Shown: piece by piece, positions 45,091 to 53,046 of the stretch | Layout of the letters: the number at the start of each line of letters is the position of its first letter | How positions within the stretch are numbered: the stretch's first letter is position 1 | Source of the DNA: JADFRG01 sp964590515 | Lineage (GTDB): Bacteria > Chloroflexota > Anaerolineae > Anaerolineales > E44-bin32 | Reading direction: 5' to 3' | NCBI GenBank assembly: GCA_964590515.1 | Contig: CAZPZD010000002.1 | Coordinates: 1-64,000 of the forward strand | Length of the DNA: 64,000 nucleotides | Notes under the pieces: generated by a model | Databases searched by the model: none | What the model was told of the DNA's origin: nothing | The model's input: the letters and a program-made list of their open reading frames with translations, nothing else | Position numbers and translations under genes: made by a program

Positions 45091-46431
45091 CTACCTCCCA
45101 GCGCAGATTGCGCGGCCTTCCGAGATGATCGCCCCCACAATTGGATCGGTACGATAGTCCGATTCAAGCTCCAAGAAAACAGCTTCGGCCGCCTCACACT
45201 TTCTTTCGAAAGCAAGCAATGACCCAAATGTGTAGTAATACTCAAGGCTCTCGCCATCCAACTCAAGCCCAGCTACACCTGAGGCTCGCAGGCTCTCTCC
45301 TTCCTCCGAGCAGTCCAAGATAGCTAGCGTCTCACACAGCAGTAAGGCGTGTTGCGCATCGTCGCAGCCATCGACGGCGCAGCTCAGGGTAGCCTCCGAA
45401 TTCTCGTAGTTCCGGGCCTTGAAGTAGATGACCCCCAGGAACCCTAACAGTTCGGGGTTGCCGGGGTCAATCAGTACCGCCTGTTCCAGATTGCGAGCCG
45501 CGATGAAGAACTCGCCGTCCTGCAGGTAGGTCCGGCCGATTGCCAGATAGGGGATCGGGTCCTGGATCTTCAGCTGTTGGTTGATGCGCGCCGCCCTCTC
45601 GAAAGAACCCAAGGCCTTCTCCATTAGTTGTTGCCGGTCGGCAGGCGCCGGCGCTTCTCCGGCTAGCTGCCGGTAGTTGGCACCGATTCTTAAGTACAGG
45701 AAAGTGAGGTTGGGGGCCAACCTGGCCGCCGCCTCATAGGCCTCGATTGCAGCTTCGTAGTAACCAGTGGCCTCCAGCACCGTTCCATAGACCCGCTGAA
45801 CATCAAGGCTTTGAGGATCGAGCGCCAGTGCCGCTACAACCTTGTCCAGCGCTTCGGCATAACGCAGTTGGTCGACGGCCAGCTCGGCCTGGTAGGCCAG
45901 CACCAATGGGTTGTTCCGATTAAGCAGCAGGGCGCGCGAGAGGGAGGTTTCCGCAGTAGTGAAGTACTCATCCCGCAGGGGATGGTCCTCCTCCTGAACG
46001 CCCGCGTTCCAGTCGTAGACCAGGCCCCGGATCGCCCAGGCCAGGTCGCTATCACTGTTCACCTCTACCGCCCGATCGGCGGACTCTTTGGCCTGTTCCA
46101 GCCGGAGGGTTCGCTCCTGCTCGGTGGGCATCAGCGCGCTCGAATAGGTCTGGATCCGGGCCAGCCGAGCCCAAAGCTCGGCATTCTCAGGCTCTTCCCG
46201 CACGGCCTGCTGATAGGCCTTGATCGCCTTATCCAAATCCCCGGCAGAGAAGTGAGCCTCCCCTTCCTCTTGGAAGGAGAAGGCAGTCCGGGTCGGGGTG
46301 GCCGTAGGCAAAAAGAGCGGTTTGACCCGCTCCGCTTCGACCAGCCGGGTCAGCAAGATTCCGCCTGCGATCAGGGCGAGCAGCAGCACGACCCGTATGG
46401 GACGCGAGCGGCTCTCGCCGCCGAACGGCAT
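45091..46431 (-). CDS. Membrane-anchored TPR protein
   Basis: A 446-aa protein. It has a short basic N-terminus, one transmembrane anchor (IRVVLLLALIAGGILLTRLV) and a Thr/Pro linker (FLPTATPTRTAF). Tetratricopeptide repeats follow, such as EEGEAHFSAGDLDKAIKAYQ, YYEAAIEAYEAAARLAPNLT and YLAIGRTYLQDGEFFIAARN. A Cys-containing C-terminal part (SCAVDGCDDAQH) ends the chain. ATG 46431 is preferred because AAGGTGAT precedes it. It is a paralogue of the next upstream gene, 36 bases away. It probably scaffolds protein contacts outside the membrane; the partners are unknown. Confidence 0.85.
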   Translation of the reverse strand: MPFGGESRSRPIRVVLLLALIAGGILLTRLVEAERVKPLFLPTATPTRTAFSFQEEGEAHFSAGDLDKAIKAYQQAVREEPENAELWARLARIQTYSSALMPTEQERTLRLEQAKESADRAVEVNSDSDLAWAIRGLVYDWNAGVQEEDHPLRDEYFTTAETSLSRALLLNRNNPLVLAYQAELAVDQLRYAEALDKVVAALALDPQSLDVQRVYGTVLEATGYYEAAIEAYEAAARLAPNLTFLYLRIGANYRQLAGEAPAPADRQQLMEKALGSFERAARINQQLKIQDPIPYLAIGRTYLQDGEFFIAARNLEQAVLIDPGNPELLGFLGVIYFKARNYENSEATLSCAVDGCDDAQHALLLCETLAILDCSEEGESLRASGVAGLELDGESLEYYYTFGSLLAFERKCEAAEAVFLELESDYRTDPIVGAIISEGRAICAGR

Positions 46432-46467
46432 CCGATCACCTTTCAATTGCACGGGCGCACTCCGGTG

Positions 46468-47715
46468 CTACGACTCGGTTTCTGGCGGGGCTTCGATCTG
46501 ACCGCAAAGGATCAGGATCTCTTGGGCATTTCCGGCGGCGATCTCGCTGTCAGGCACTCCGATGACCAGGGCTTGCGCGACCTCAATCGCCAGACTGCAC
46601 TGGGATTGTCTGGCCAGCGCCAGGCCGTACATCGAGTAGAAATCGACGACCAGCGGGTCGCCCGGATCCAGCGGAAGCCCTTCCACCGGGATTCCCTGCT
46701 CATTGGGACCGCCTTGAATCGCCAGAGTCAGCGAGCGGACCGCAGCCTCATAGTCGCCATTCTTGTAGTACATCCGACCAAGGTCGCCGTGCAGCCGCGG
46801 ATTGGTGGGCTGCAGGCTCAAGGCGGTCATGGCGTACTGGCTGGCCTTGCCGAACTCGCCGTCCCGGGCGTAGGCCTGGGCGATCAGCCGCAGCGGGACG
46901 ATATCTTGGGGAGCGAGAGTCATGGCCCGCACGTAGCTGTCGATCGCCAGGCGGGTTTCCTCGCGGGTGAAATACATATTCCCAATCGCGATGTGGATCA
47001 GCGCTAGATTCGGGTTGATCCGCAGCGCGCTCTGGTAAGCCTCGAAGGCCAGCTCGTAGTTGCTGGTCCGCTCCCATACGTACCCGAGCGCTCGTTGGGA
47101 CTCGAACAGGTTCGGATCCAATTGCACTGCCAGTTCTGCTTGCTCACGGGCCAGCTGAAAGGCAGTGACGTCATCGTCGATGATGACCTCCGCGTAATAG
47201 GCCCGCACCAGGGCAGAATTCGGATCCAACTCGATGGCCCGCTCCAGCTTCTCCAGGGCATCCAGAGTGGTCGCGGCCGTGGGGTCGGCCTGCGCCTGGA
47301 AGTCCAGCGCCCACCCCAGAACTGCATGGGCCATGGCCGAGTTTGGATCGAGCAACAAAGCGTTGCTGGCATTCGTCACCGCCTGGTCATACTTCCCCGA
47401 GAACACCTGAACTCGGGCCAGCTCGGTATAGTACTGCACCGCTTGGGGGTCGACCGCAATGGCCTGCAGGTAAGCTGCTTCCGCTTGATCCAGCTTGCCG
47501 GCTTGGAAGAGGCTATCGGCTTCCAGGATAAACGAGCCCGGGCTGCGGGTAGGTATCGTGGTTGGGACGAACAGCGGCGGGGTGCGAGGCACCACCGTAC
47601 GCTCAAAATACACCACCCCTGCGATGAGAATCACCAGCCAAATCACTCGCCAGGGGCTGGTGCGGCGGCGACGGCGGTAGGCACGGGTATTCCACTTACT
47701 GCCGCTTAGATACAT
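46468..47715 (-). CDS. Membrane-anchored TPR protein (paralogue)
   Basis: A 415-aa protein with the same plan as the following gene: Arg-rich start (YRRRRRTSPW), one transmembrane helix (VIWLVILIAGVVYFE), a Thr/Pro linker (FVPTTIPTRSPGS), then about eight TPR units, for example AGKLDQAEAAYLQAIAVDPQ and LAFEAYQSALRINPNLALIH. The frame is open far upstream to 48702, but that part is antisense to the divergent gene. ATG 47715 is the start. A TAACAT -10 (47734-47729) gives a very short leader without SD. Confidence 0.85.
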   Translation of the reverse strand: MYLSGSKWNTRAYRRRRRTSPWRVIWLVILIAGVVYFERTVVPRTPPLFVPTTIPTRSPGSFILEADSLFQAGKLDQAEAAYLQAIAVDPQAVQYYTELARVQVFSGKYDQAVTNASNALLLDPNSAMAHAVLGWALDFQAQADPTAATTLDALEKLERAIELDPNSALVRAYYAEVIIDDDVTAFQLAREQAELAVQLDPNLFESQRALGYVWERTSNYELAFEAYQSALRINPNLALIHIAIGNMYFTREETRLAIDSYVRAMTLAPQDIVPLRLIAQAYARDGEFGKASQYAMTALSLQPTNPRLHGDLGRMYYKNGDYEAAVRSLTLAIQGGPNEQGIPVEGLPLDPGDPLVVDFYSMYGLALARQSQCSLAIEVAQALVIGVPDSEIAAGNAQEILILCGQIEAPPETES

Positions 47716-47795
47716 ATGGGGGTATTCGATGTTACCACACCCAGTTTTTCCACCGAGCAGGATCGGCTCGAAAGGGGGCGAAAGGGGGGCTACGG

Positions 47796-47801
47796 TATAA
47801 T
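47796..47801 (+). promoter_or_regulatory. -10 box (TATAAT), near-leaderless gene
   Basis: TATAAT ends 7 bases before an in-frame GTG (47809) and overlaps an ATG (47800). If it is the -10 box, transcription would begin at the GTG. Confidence 0.45.
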
Positions 47802-48798
47802 GCCGCCCGTGCTCCCGGCAGGACCCGCCCTCTCCGGCCCGACCGCACCGAGACGATCCTTCAGGCGGGCCTTGCGGTGGATCGGTCCCTTCACAGTCCT
47901 GCTGCTGGCCCTGGCAGCCGCGGTGGGGTACCTGGTCGGCGACGCCGAGCGGGAGCGGACCCAACGAGCGGAAATTCAGCGCATCATTCAGGAGCAGTAC
48001 ACGCTGGGCCTCCTGGATCTTGACCACGAGAGATTTGAGATCGCCCGGCAGCGATTTGAATACATCATCCACCTCGATCCGAGTTTCCCCGGTGCAGCCG
48101 AGCAGCTGGCTGAAGCCCTGCTTGGCCTGCGCGATCCGCCCCCCACCCCGGCGCCCCCGGCTGTCACTCCCACCCCGAATCTGGCTCCGATCGAAGAGAT
48201 GTTCGGGCAGGCCCAAGCGATGTTTTCCGCCGGGGAATGGACCGCGACCATCGAGACCCTGCTTGCGTTGAGGGCCAAGGACCCCGTCTACCGATCGGTG
48301 GAGGTGGATGGATTGTTGTACGCCGGGCTCCGCAATCGCGGGATTCACCGCATCTCGCAGGACCATCTCCTGGAGGAGGGGATTTACGATCTGAGTCTGG
48401 CGGGAAGTTTTGCCCCACTCGACGAAGAGGCCAGCAACTGGCGCGGCTGGGCCCAGCTCTATCTGACCGCCAACAGCTACTTCGGACTGAATTGGGAGCA
48501 GGCCGCCTTCTATTTCGAACTGGTGTCCACCGTAGCCCCCGGGATCCGGGGCGACGTGAGCTGGAAGTACGCGGTTTCGCTTCGCATGTACGGACTGCAG
48601 CTGGCAGCGGAGGGGGATCCTTGCCTCGCCGAGGAGCTGATGATGATTTCTTTGGAAGTGCTGCCGGACGAATCCATCGCCCCCACCGCGACCGCCGTCC
48701 ACGACGCCTGCCAGACGGCAACCGCCCCCCCACCGCCTCCCGCGGCGACGCCAACCCCGCTAGAGACGCCGACCGAGACCTCGACTCCCGAGGGGTAA
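47800..48798 (+). CDS. Membrane-anchored TPR-like protein with Thr/Pro linkers
   Basis: A protein of about 330 aa, divergent from the TPR pair. One transmembrane helix (IGPFTVLLLALAAAVGYLVG) is followed by a charged helical hairpin and a TPR-like unit (ERFEIARQRFEYIIHLDPSF). A Pro/Thr spacer (PPPTPAPPAVTPTPNLAP), a second helical repeat domain with FGQAQAMFSAGEWTATIETL, and a Pro/Thr-rich C-terminus complete it. The start is ATG 47800 or, if the mRNA is leaderless, GTG 47809. A GGGGGG run lies upstream of the ATG. The role is unknown; the shared plan suggests work with the neighbours. Confidence 0.8.
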   Translation: MPPVLPAGPALSGPTAPRRSFRRALRWIGPFTVLLLALAAAVGYLVGDAERERTQRAEIQRIIQEQYTLGLLDLDHERFEIARQRFEYIIHLDPSFPGAAEQLAEALLGLRDPPPTPAPPAVTPTPNLAPIEEMFGQAQAMFSAGEWTATIETLLALRAKDPVYRSVEVDGLLYAGLRNRGIHRISQDHLLEEGIYDLSLAGSFAPLDEEASNWRGWAQLYLTANSYFGLNWEQAAFYFELVSTVAPGIRGDVSWKYAVSLRMYGLQLAAEGDPCLAEELMMISLEVLPDESIAPTATAVHDACQTATAPPPPPAATPTPLETPTETSTPEG

Positions 48799-48808
48799 GA
48801 GAGCACCC

Positions 48809-49297
48809 GTGCCATCCTGGGCCCTCACCCTGGCCTTCTGGCTGCACATGGCGGCGACCGTGGTCTGGATCGGAGGCCTCTTCTTCCAGTCGTTCGTCCT
48901 GCCACCGGCGCTGCGCCGGCTGCCAGACCGCGGCCGGGTCTTGGAAGACCTTCGCCGTCGCTTTCAGCCGCTGGCCTGGCTCAGTCTGGCGGTGCTGATC
49001 GGCACCGGTCTGACTCAAATGGCGGCCAATCCGAACTACACCGGGGTCCTCTCTTTTGAGAATGCCTGGTCGCGAGCGATCTTGGCCAAACATCTGGCGA
49101 TTGGGCTAATGGTCACGGTTGGGGTCTACCAGACCTGGGTCGTCCAGCCGGCGCTGGTTCGGATGGCCATCCTCGAAGCCAGAACGCCTCAGGCCGACCA
49201 TGGGCCGCTGCTCCGCCGACAGGATCGTTTGTCGCGGCTGAACCTGGCCCTTGGGATCGCCGTGCTGGCCTTCACCGCGATTGCCCGCACGGTCTGA
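48809..49297 (+). CDS. CopD-like four-helix membrane protein
   Basis: A 162-aa integral membrane protein with about four helices. The first contains WLHMAATVVWIGGLFFQSFV, whose His and the IGG are typical of CopD/DUF2214-type domains, and a later helix has AILAKHLAIGLMVTVGVYQ with another His. Such proteins are linked to copper handling or heme-like electron carriers, but no copper genes are nearby. The start is GTG 48809, ten bases after the preceding stop. The function is tentative. Confidence 0.75.
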   Translation: MPSWALTLAFWLHMAATVVWIGGLFFQSFVLPPALRRLPDRGRVLEDLRRRFQPLAWLSLAVLIGTGLTQMAANPNYTGVLSFENAWSRAILAKHLAIGLMVTVGVYQTWVVQPALVRMAILEARTPQADHGPLLRRQDRLSRLNLALGIAVLAFTAIARTV

Positions 49298-49369
49298 TCT
49301 GGAGCCGTCCTGCCCTCCGCAATGGGCATGCAACTTGCATCGAGCCCAGGCAGGAATTCGGAGGCAGCG

Positions 49370-49840
49370 ATGGTCTTACACTTTTCACTCTGGTCTGGGA
49401 TCGTCGGCTTGTACCTGGCGATCGCTGGGGCGCTCGGAGCCATCATTCGGCAGGCAATCGCCAAGGGCAAGCCCCGCTGGGATCGGCTCTTGGCCGCCGC
49501 ATACACGCTTTTGCTCTTCGCGGCAGCCTCGGTATTCGTCCTGACCGTCACCAATTGGCCGGCTTGGTCGAGGCTAGCCCTGCTTGCCGCCGCGATGTTC
49601 GCGGCGGGGGTGGCCGCGGCTCGCCCGATCTGGGTCCCCGCCCCTTTCTGGCGGCCAAGCTTCGGCCATCGTTATTTGGCCGGGGTAATGGCGCTAGCAG
49701 CTCTCTGGGGGATAACCCAGGCAATGGCTGGATCGCCAACCGCTCCGCTGATGATCGCAGTCTCTGCGCTGGCCGCTTCGGCGGCGTCTTCCGGGACCTC
49801 GCTGAGGATTCCAGGCTTCGAGCGATCGAAATCCAACTAA
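49370..49840 (+). CDS. Small integral membrane protein of unknown function
   Basis: A 156-aa protein with about five hydrophobic segments: IVGLYLAIAGALGAIIRQAI, LLAAAYTLLLFAAASVFVLT, LALLAAAMFAAGVAAA, YLAGVMALAALWGITQAMAG and LMIAVSALAASAASSG. ATG 49370 has GGAGG five bases upstream; a longer in-frame start at 49322 is less likely. It lies 72 bases after the CopD-like gene on the same strand, so probably the same transcript. No family is recognised. Confidence 0.7.
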   Translation: MVLHFSLWSGIVGLYLAIAGALGAIIRQAIAKGKPRWDRLLAAAYTLLLFAAASVFVLTVTNWPAWSRLALLAAAMFAAGVAAARPIWVPAPFWRPSFGHRYLAGVMALAALWGITQAMAGSPTAPLMIAVSALAASAASSGTSLRIPGFERSKSN

Positions 49841-49954
49841 CCAAACCCGAGCCGACGTCTGGACTGTGACCGCATAGCTTGCCGGGAGCTCGGCCCCCAC
49901 CCGAGTGAGGTACAATGACCGGCCCGATTCTCCCCACCCAGTCCTGGATCACGC

Positions 49955-50875
49955 GTGTTCGAGCTTCTATTCCTCGGAACCTCTGCCTCCGCTCCATCCG
50001 TTCACCGCGGCCTTAGCGCGCAGATCGTAAGTTTTCGAGATTACCGCTTCCTGGTCGATTGTGGCGAAGGCACCCAACGGCAGATTCTGCGGGCCGGGGT
50101 GGGTTTTCGGCGGCTCAATCGGATATTGATTACCCACGGCCACCTCGATCATATTCTCGGGCTGGCCGGTCTGCTCTCCACCTTTGCCCGCTGGGAGGCC
50201 GTGGATGAATTGCAAATCTGGGCGAGTCCCTGGGCGCTGGAGCGGATTCACGACCTGCTCTTTGGGGTAGTGCTGCGCGGGGCCAAACCCCCACTCAAGA
50301 TTGACCTGCTCCCGATCGAAGCCGGTAACCTTATCGAGGACGAGGACTTTCGTTTGGAGGCATTCCCGGTCGAGCACCGCGGCCCGGGCTGCTTTGGTTT
50401 CGTGTTCGAGCAGGCCTCCCACCGACCCTTCCTACCCGAGAAGGCTTCCCAACTCGGGGTCCCGGAGGGACCGGCCCGGCGCGAACTGGTAAGAGGCCAA
50501 AGCGTCACCCTATCCGACGGTCGACGGGTCGAGCCCGAGCAGGTCCTGGGGCCGCCCCGCCGCGGCACTCGGCTCGTGCATATTGGCGACGCAGCCTCTA
50601 CCGAAGGATTGCTTGAAGCCTGCCGGGATGCCGATGGGTTGGTGATTGAAGCGACCTACCTTGAGGCCCAGCACGATCTGGCTCACGAATTCGGCCATCT
50701 GACCGCCCGGCAAGCAGCCGAGTTGGCCAGTACAGCCGGGGTCGGGTCGTTGTATCTCACCCACATCTCTCGCCGCTACCGCGAAAAAGAGGTGCTGGAA
50801 GAAGCCCAGCCCATCTTCCCCAATGTTTCAGTGGTGCGCGACTTCGACCGGTTTCAAATCAAGCGAGCGGACTGA
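49955..50875 (+). CDS. rnz: Ribonuclease Z
   Basis: A 306-aa metallo-beta-lactamase-fold endonuclease trimming tRNA 3' ends. It starts with ELLFLGTSASAPSVHRG. The metal-binding motif THGHLDHILGL (HxHxDH) follows the VDCGEGTQRQ signature, with further metal residues in the FPVEHRGPGCFGF and VHIGDAAST segments and in HEFGHLTA. This matters here because none of the three tRNA genes encodes CCA. The start is GTG 49955; a TACAAT -10 is at 49911-49916. Confidence 0.9.
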   Translation: MFELLFLGTSASAPSVHRGLSAQIVSFRDYRFLVDCGEGTQRQILRAGVGFRRLNRILITHGHLDHILGLAGLLSTFARWEAVDELQIWASPWALERIHDLLFGVVLRGAKPPLKIDLLPIEAGNLIEDEDFRLEAFPVEHRGPGCFGFVFEQASHRPFLPEKASQLGVPEGPARRELVRGQSVTLSDGRRVEPEQVLGPPRRGTRLVHIGDAASTEGLLEACRDADGLVIEATYLEAQHDLAHEFGHLTARQAAELASTAGVGSLYLTHISRRYREKEVLEEAQPIFPNVSVVRDFDRFQIKRAD

Positions 50876-50929
50876 GCCCGACCCTCACCGTTGGCCGAGC
50901 GGAGGCCCGCCGGCTTCTGCAGATGGCAT

Positions 50930-50958
50930 TTGACCGATCCAGGCCAGCTGGGTAGAAT
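50930..50958 (+). promoter_or_regulatory. Promoter of the FmdB-like gene
   Basis: TTGACC and TAGAAT separated by exactly 17 bases, ending 19 bases before the ATG. Confidence 0.7.
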
Positions 50959-50977
50959 CGCAAGGTAGAGCTGAACG

Positions 50978-51202
50978 ATGCCAATCTACGAATACGTCTG
51001 CCTCGACTGCAATACCGTATTCGACGCACTACGCCCAATGGCCAAGGCGGATGCGCCAATCGTGTGCGAGGACTGTGAAAGCGAGCACACCTCGCGGATG
51101 TTATCGGTCTTTTTTTCTCATTCGGAGGGCCGGAGCTTCCCCGCCAGCAATGGTGCCGGCTGCGCCTGCGGCGGCGCCTGCTCCTGCGCGAGTCTCAACT
51201 AA
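50978..51202 (+). CDS. FmdB-family zinc ribbon protein
   Basis: A 74-aa protein. The FmdB zinc ribbon starts PIYEYVCLDCNTVFDALRPM with the second CxxC in CEDCES. The tail is rich in Gly and Cys (CACGGACSCAS). Family members act as putative regulatory or metal-binding proteins, with no settled function. It has its own promoter and faces acyP, with a terminator between them. Confidence 0.88.
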   Translation: MPIYEYVCLDCNTVFDALRPMAKADAPIVCEDCESEHTSRMLSVFFSHSEGRSFPASNGAGCACGGACSCASLN

Positions 51203-51223
51203 TCAGCAATCCGTCGAATTGAA

Positions 51224-51255
51224 AAGAGCGCCGGCAGTCGGTTGCCGGCGCTCTT
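51224..51255. terminator. Strong bidirectional terminator
   Basis: A perfect 13-bp stem AAGAGCGCCGGCA / TGCCGGCGCTCTT with a 6-nt loop, between the convergent fmdB-like and acyP genes. It has an A-rich left flank (GAA), and GATTC follows. It ends the nuo-acyP transcript from the minus strand. Confidence 0.88.
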
Positions 51256-51274
51256 GATTCTGCGGACGAAATAC

Positions 51275-51577
51275 TCAGGCCGGCTCACCCAGGTTTGCGG
51301 TCGGGCGCACCTGAAACGCTTCCAGCGTCCCGGATGGGGTCTGCCACTCAACCTGGACCGCTTCGACCCTGGCTGCAGGCGGGCCCAATTTGCACCAGGC
51401 CAACACTCGTTCGAGCGATTGCTGCTCGCCTTCGAAGACCGCTTCTACACTGCCGTCTCGCAAGTTCCGCACCCAGCCCTTCAACCCCAACTTGAGCGCC
51501 TCGTGGTAGGTGTAGTACCGGAAACTAACCCCTTGCACTTGGCCGGTGATCACCGCGTGGACCTGGCTGGTTTGCAT
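51275..51577 (-). CDS. acyP: Acylphosphatase
   Basis: A 100-aa enzyme hydrolysing carboxyl-phosphate bonds. The catalytic Arg is in GQVQGVSFRYY and the catalytic Asn in GWVRNLRDGSVE. It is 32 bases after nuoN on the same strand and before the terminator, so it is the last gene of the complex I transcript. No functional link to complex I is known. Confidence 0.95.
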   Translation of the reverse strand: MQTSQVHAVITGQVQGVSFRYYTYHEALKLGLKGWVRNLRDGSVEAVFEGEQQSLERVLAWCKLGPPAARVEAVQVEWQTPSGTLEAFQVRPTANLGEPA

Positions 51578-51609
51578 CTCTTTCTCTTACCTGGAGCTGC
51601 TGGGGGCGG

Positions 51610-53046
51610 TCAGCGAAGTACTCCCAATATCCCCGAGTTCTCGGCCAGGGCCAATACCGGTCCTGGGAGGATCCCGAATACGAAGGTCGCCAGCGCGGCC
51701 ACTCCAATCGTAGCATTCAGCCAGCCTTCGGACCGAGTCTCCGGATCGCCTGAGCGCATGTACATCACAACCACCACTCGCAGGTAGTAGTAGGCGGAGA
51801 CCACGGAGGTGAGAACCCCAACCACGGCCAGACCAATCTGCCCGGCATCCAGCGCCGCCCGGAAGATGAAGAATTTTCCGACAAACCCGACCGTCGGAGG
51901 CAGGCCGGTGAGTGACAGCATGAACAGCCCCATCGCCAACGCCAAACCAGGGCGGCGTCGAGACAATCCGGCGTAATCGTCGATTCGTAGGCCGCCGCCT
52001 TCGATTCGCTCGACCGCCAACACCACCCCCCAGGCCCCCAGATTCGAGAATAGATAGGCGAACAGGTAGAACAACGCCGCGCTCACCGCACCTGGCGCCA
52101 CGGCCGCGACGCTGGCGGCCGGCAGGGCCATCAAGATGTAGCCGGCGTGGGCGATGCTTGAGTAGGCCAGCATCCGCTTGATGTTGCCCTGGACGATCGC
52201 GGCGACATTCCCCCAGGTCATGGTGAGGGCCGCCAGTGCGATCGTCAGGGGAGCCCAGGTGGCCGCCAGATCAGGCAGGGCCGCGATGAAGACCCGCAGC
52301 AGCGCCGCGAAGCCACCGGCTTTGGCTCCCACTGACATGAAGGCTACGACCGCCGACGGGGCACCTTGATAGACATCGGGGGTCCACATGTGAAAGGGCA
52401 CCGCCGCCACCTTAAAGCCGAGCCCCACCAGAACCAATACCGCCCCCACCAGCAGCAGGCCGGCTCCACCGCTAAGTTCTGCGGCTACCCCCGCCAGGTT
52501 CGTAGTCCCGGTCGCCCCGAATATTAGCGCGATCCCGTATACCAAGAAGCCCGAGGCAAAGGCCCCGAGCAGGAAATACTTCATGGCCGCCTCTTCGGAC
52601 TCGGGTTTGGGTCGGGCGAACCCGGTCAGCACGTAGAGCGGCAGAGAAAGCAGCTCCAGTGCGACAAACACCACGATCAGGTCTCCCGCCAGACTCATGA
52701 GCATCATTCCGCTGACCGTGAAAAGCAGCAGCGGATAATACTCTCCCCGCTCAATTCCCATTCGGTGTAAATAGTCGTGCGCCACCGCGATCCCTAGCAC
52801 TCCCGTCAGCAAGAACAGGGCCTGGAGGAAACTGGCATACGTATCCGCGACGATCATCCCGCCGAAGACGACCTGACTGCTTCCATGTCGGACGATGATG
52901 ACGATCAGCGCAAGCAGAAGCCCCGCCGCAGCAAGCAGGGCGGTGGTCCCTTTTCGGTCGAGGAACAAGTCCACAACCAACAGCGCGATCGCCCAGAACG
53001 AAACGATCAGGAACGGAGAGATTTGGGCTAGATCGGGAAGACTCAT
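51610..53046 (-). CDS. nuoN: NADH-quinone oxidoreductase subunit N
   Basis: A 478-aa antiporter-like membrane subunit of complex I with about 14 helices. Typical motifs are YFLLGAFASGFLVYGIALIF, FKVAAVPFHMWTPDVYQGAP and LAYSSIAHAGYILMAL, including the conserved Lys in the discontinuous helix region. The ATG overlaps the nuoM stop by 4 bases, which decides against the longer upstream frame. Confidence 0.96.
   Translation of the reverse strand: MSLPDLAQISPFLIVSFWAIALLVVDLFLDRKGTTALLAAAGLLLALIVIIVRHGSSQVVFGGMIVADTYASFLQALFLLTGVLGIAVAHDYLHRMGIERGEYYPLLLFTVSGMMLMSLAGDLIVVFVALELLSLPLYVLTGFARPKPESEEAAMKYFLLGAFASGFLVYGIALIFGATGTTNLAGVAAELSGGAGLLLVGAVLVLVGLGFKVAAVPFHMWTPDVYQGAPSAVVAFMSVGAKAGGFAALLRVFIAALPDLAATWAPLTIALAALTMTWGNVAAIVQGNIKRMLAYSSIAHAGYILMALPAASVAAVAPGAVSAALFYLFAYLFSNLGAWGVVLAVERIEGGGLRIDDYAGLSRRRPGLALAMGLFMLSLTGLPPTVGFVGKFFIFRAALDAGQIGLAVVGVLTSVVSAYYYLRVVVVMYMRSGDPETRSEGWLNATIGVAALATFVFGILPGPVLALAENSGILGVLR

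Noticed and set aside
46468..48702. A very long frame that would give the TPR protein an extra 329 residues
   Set aside because: The extra part is antisense to the divergent TPR-like gene and does not look like protein; the normal start with a membrane anchor is at 47715.
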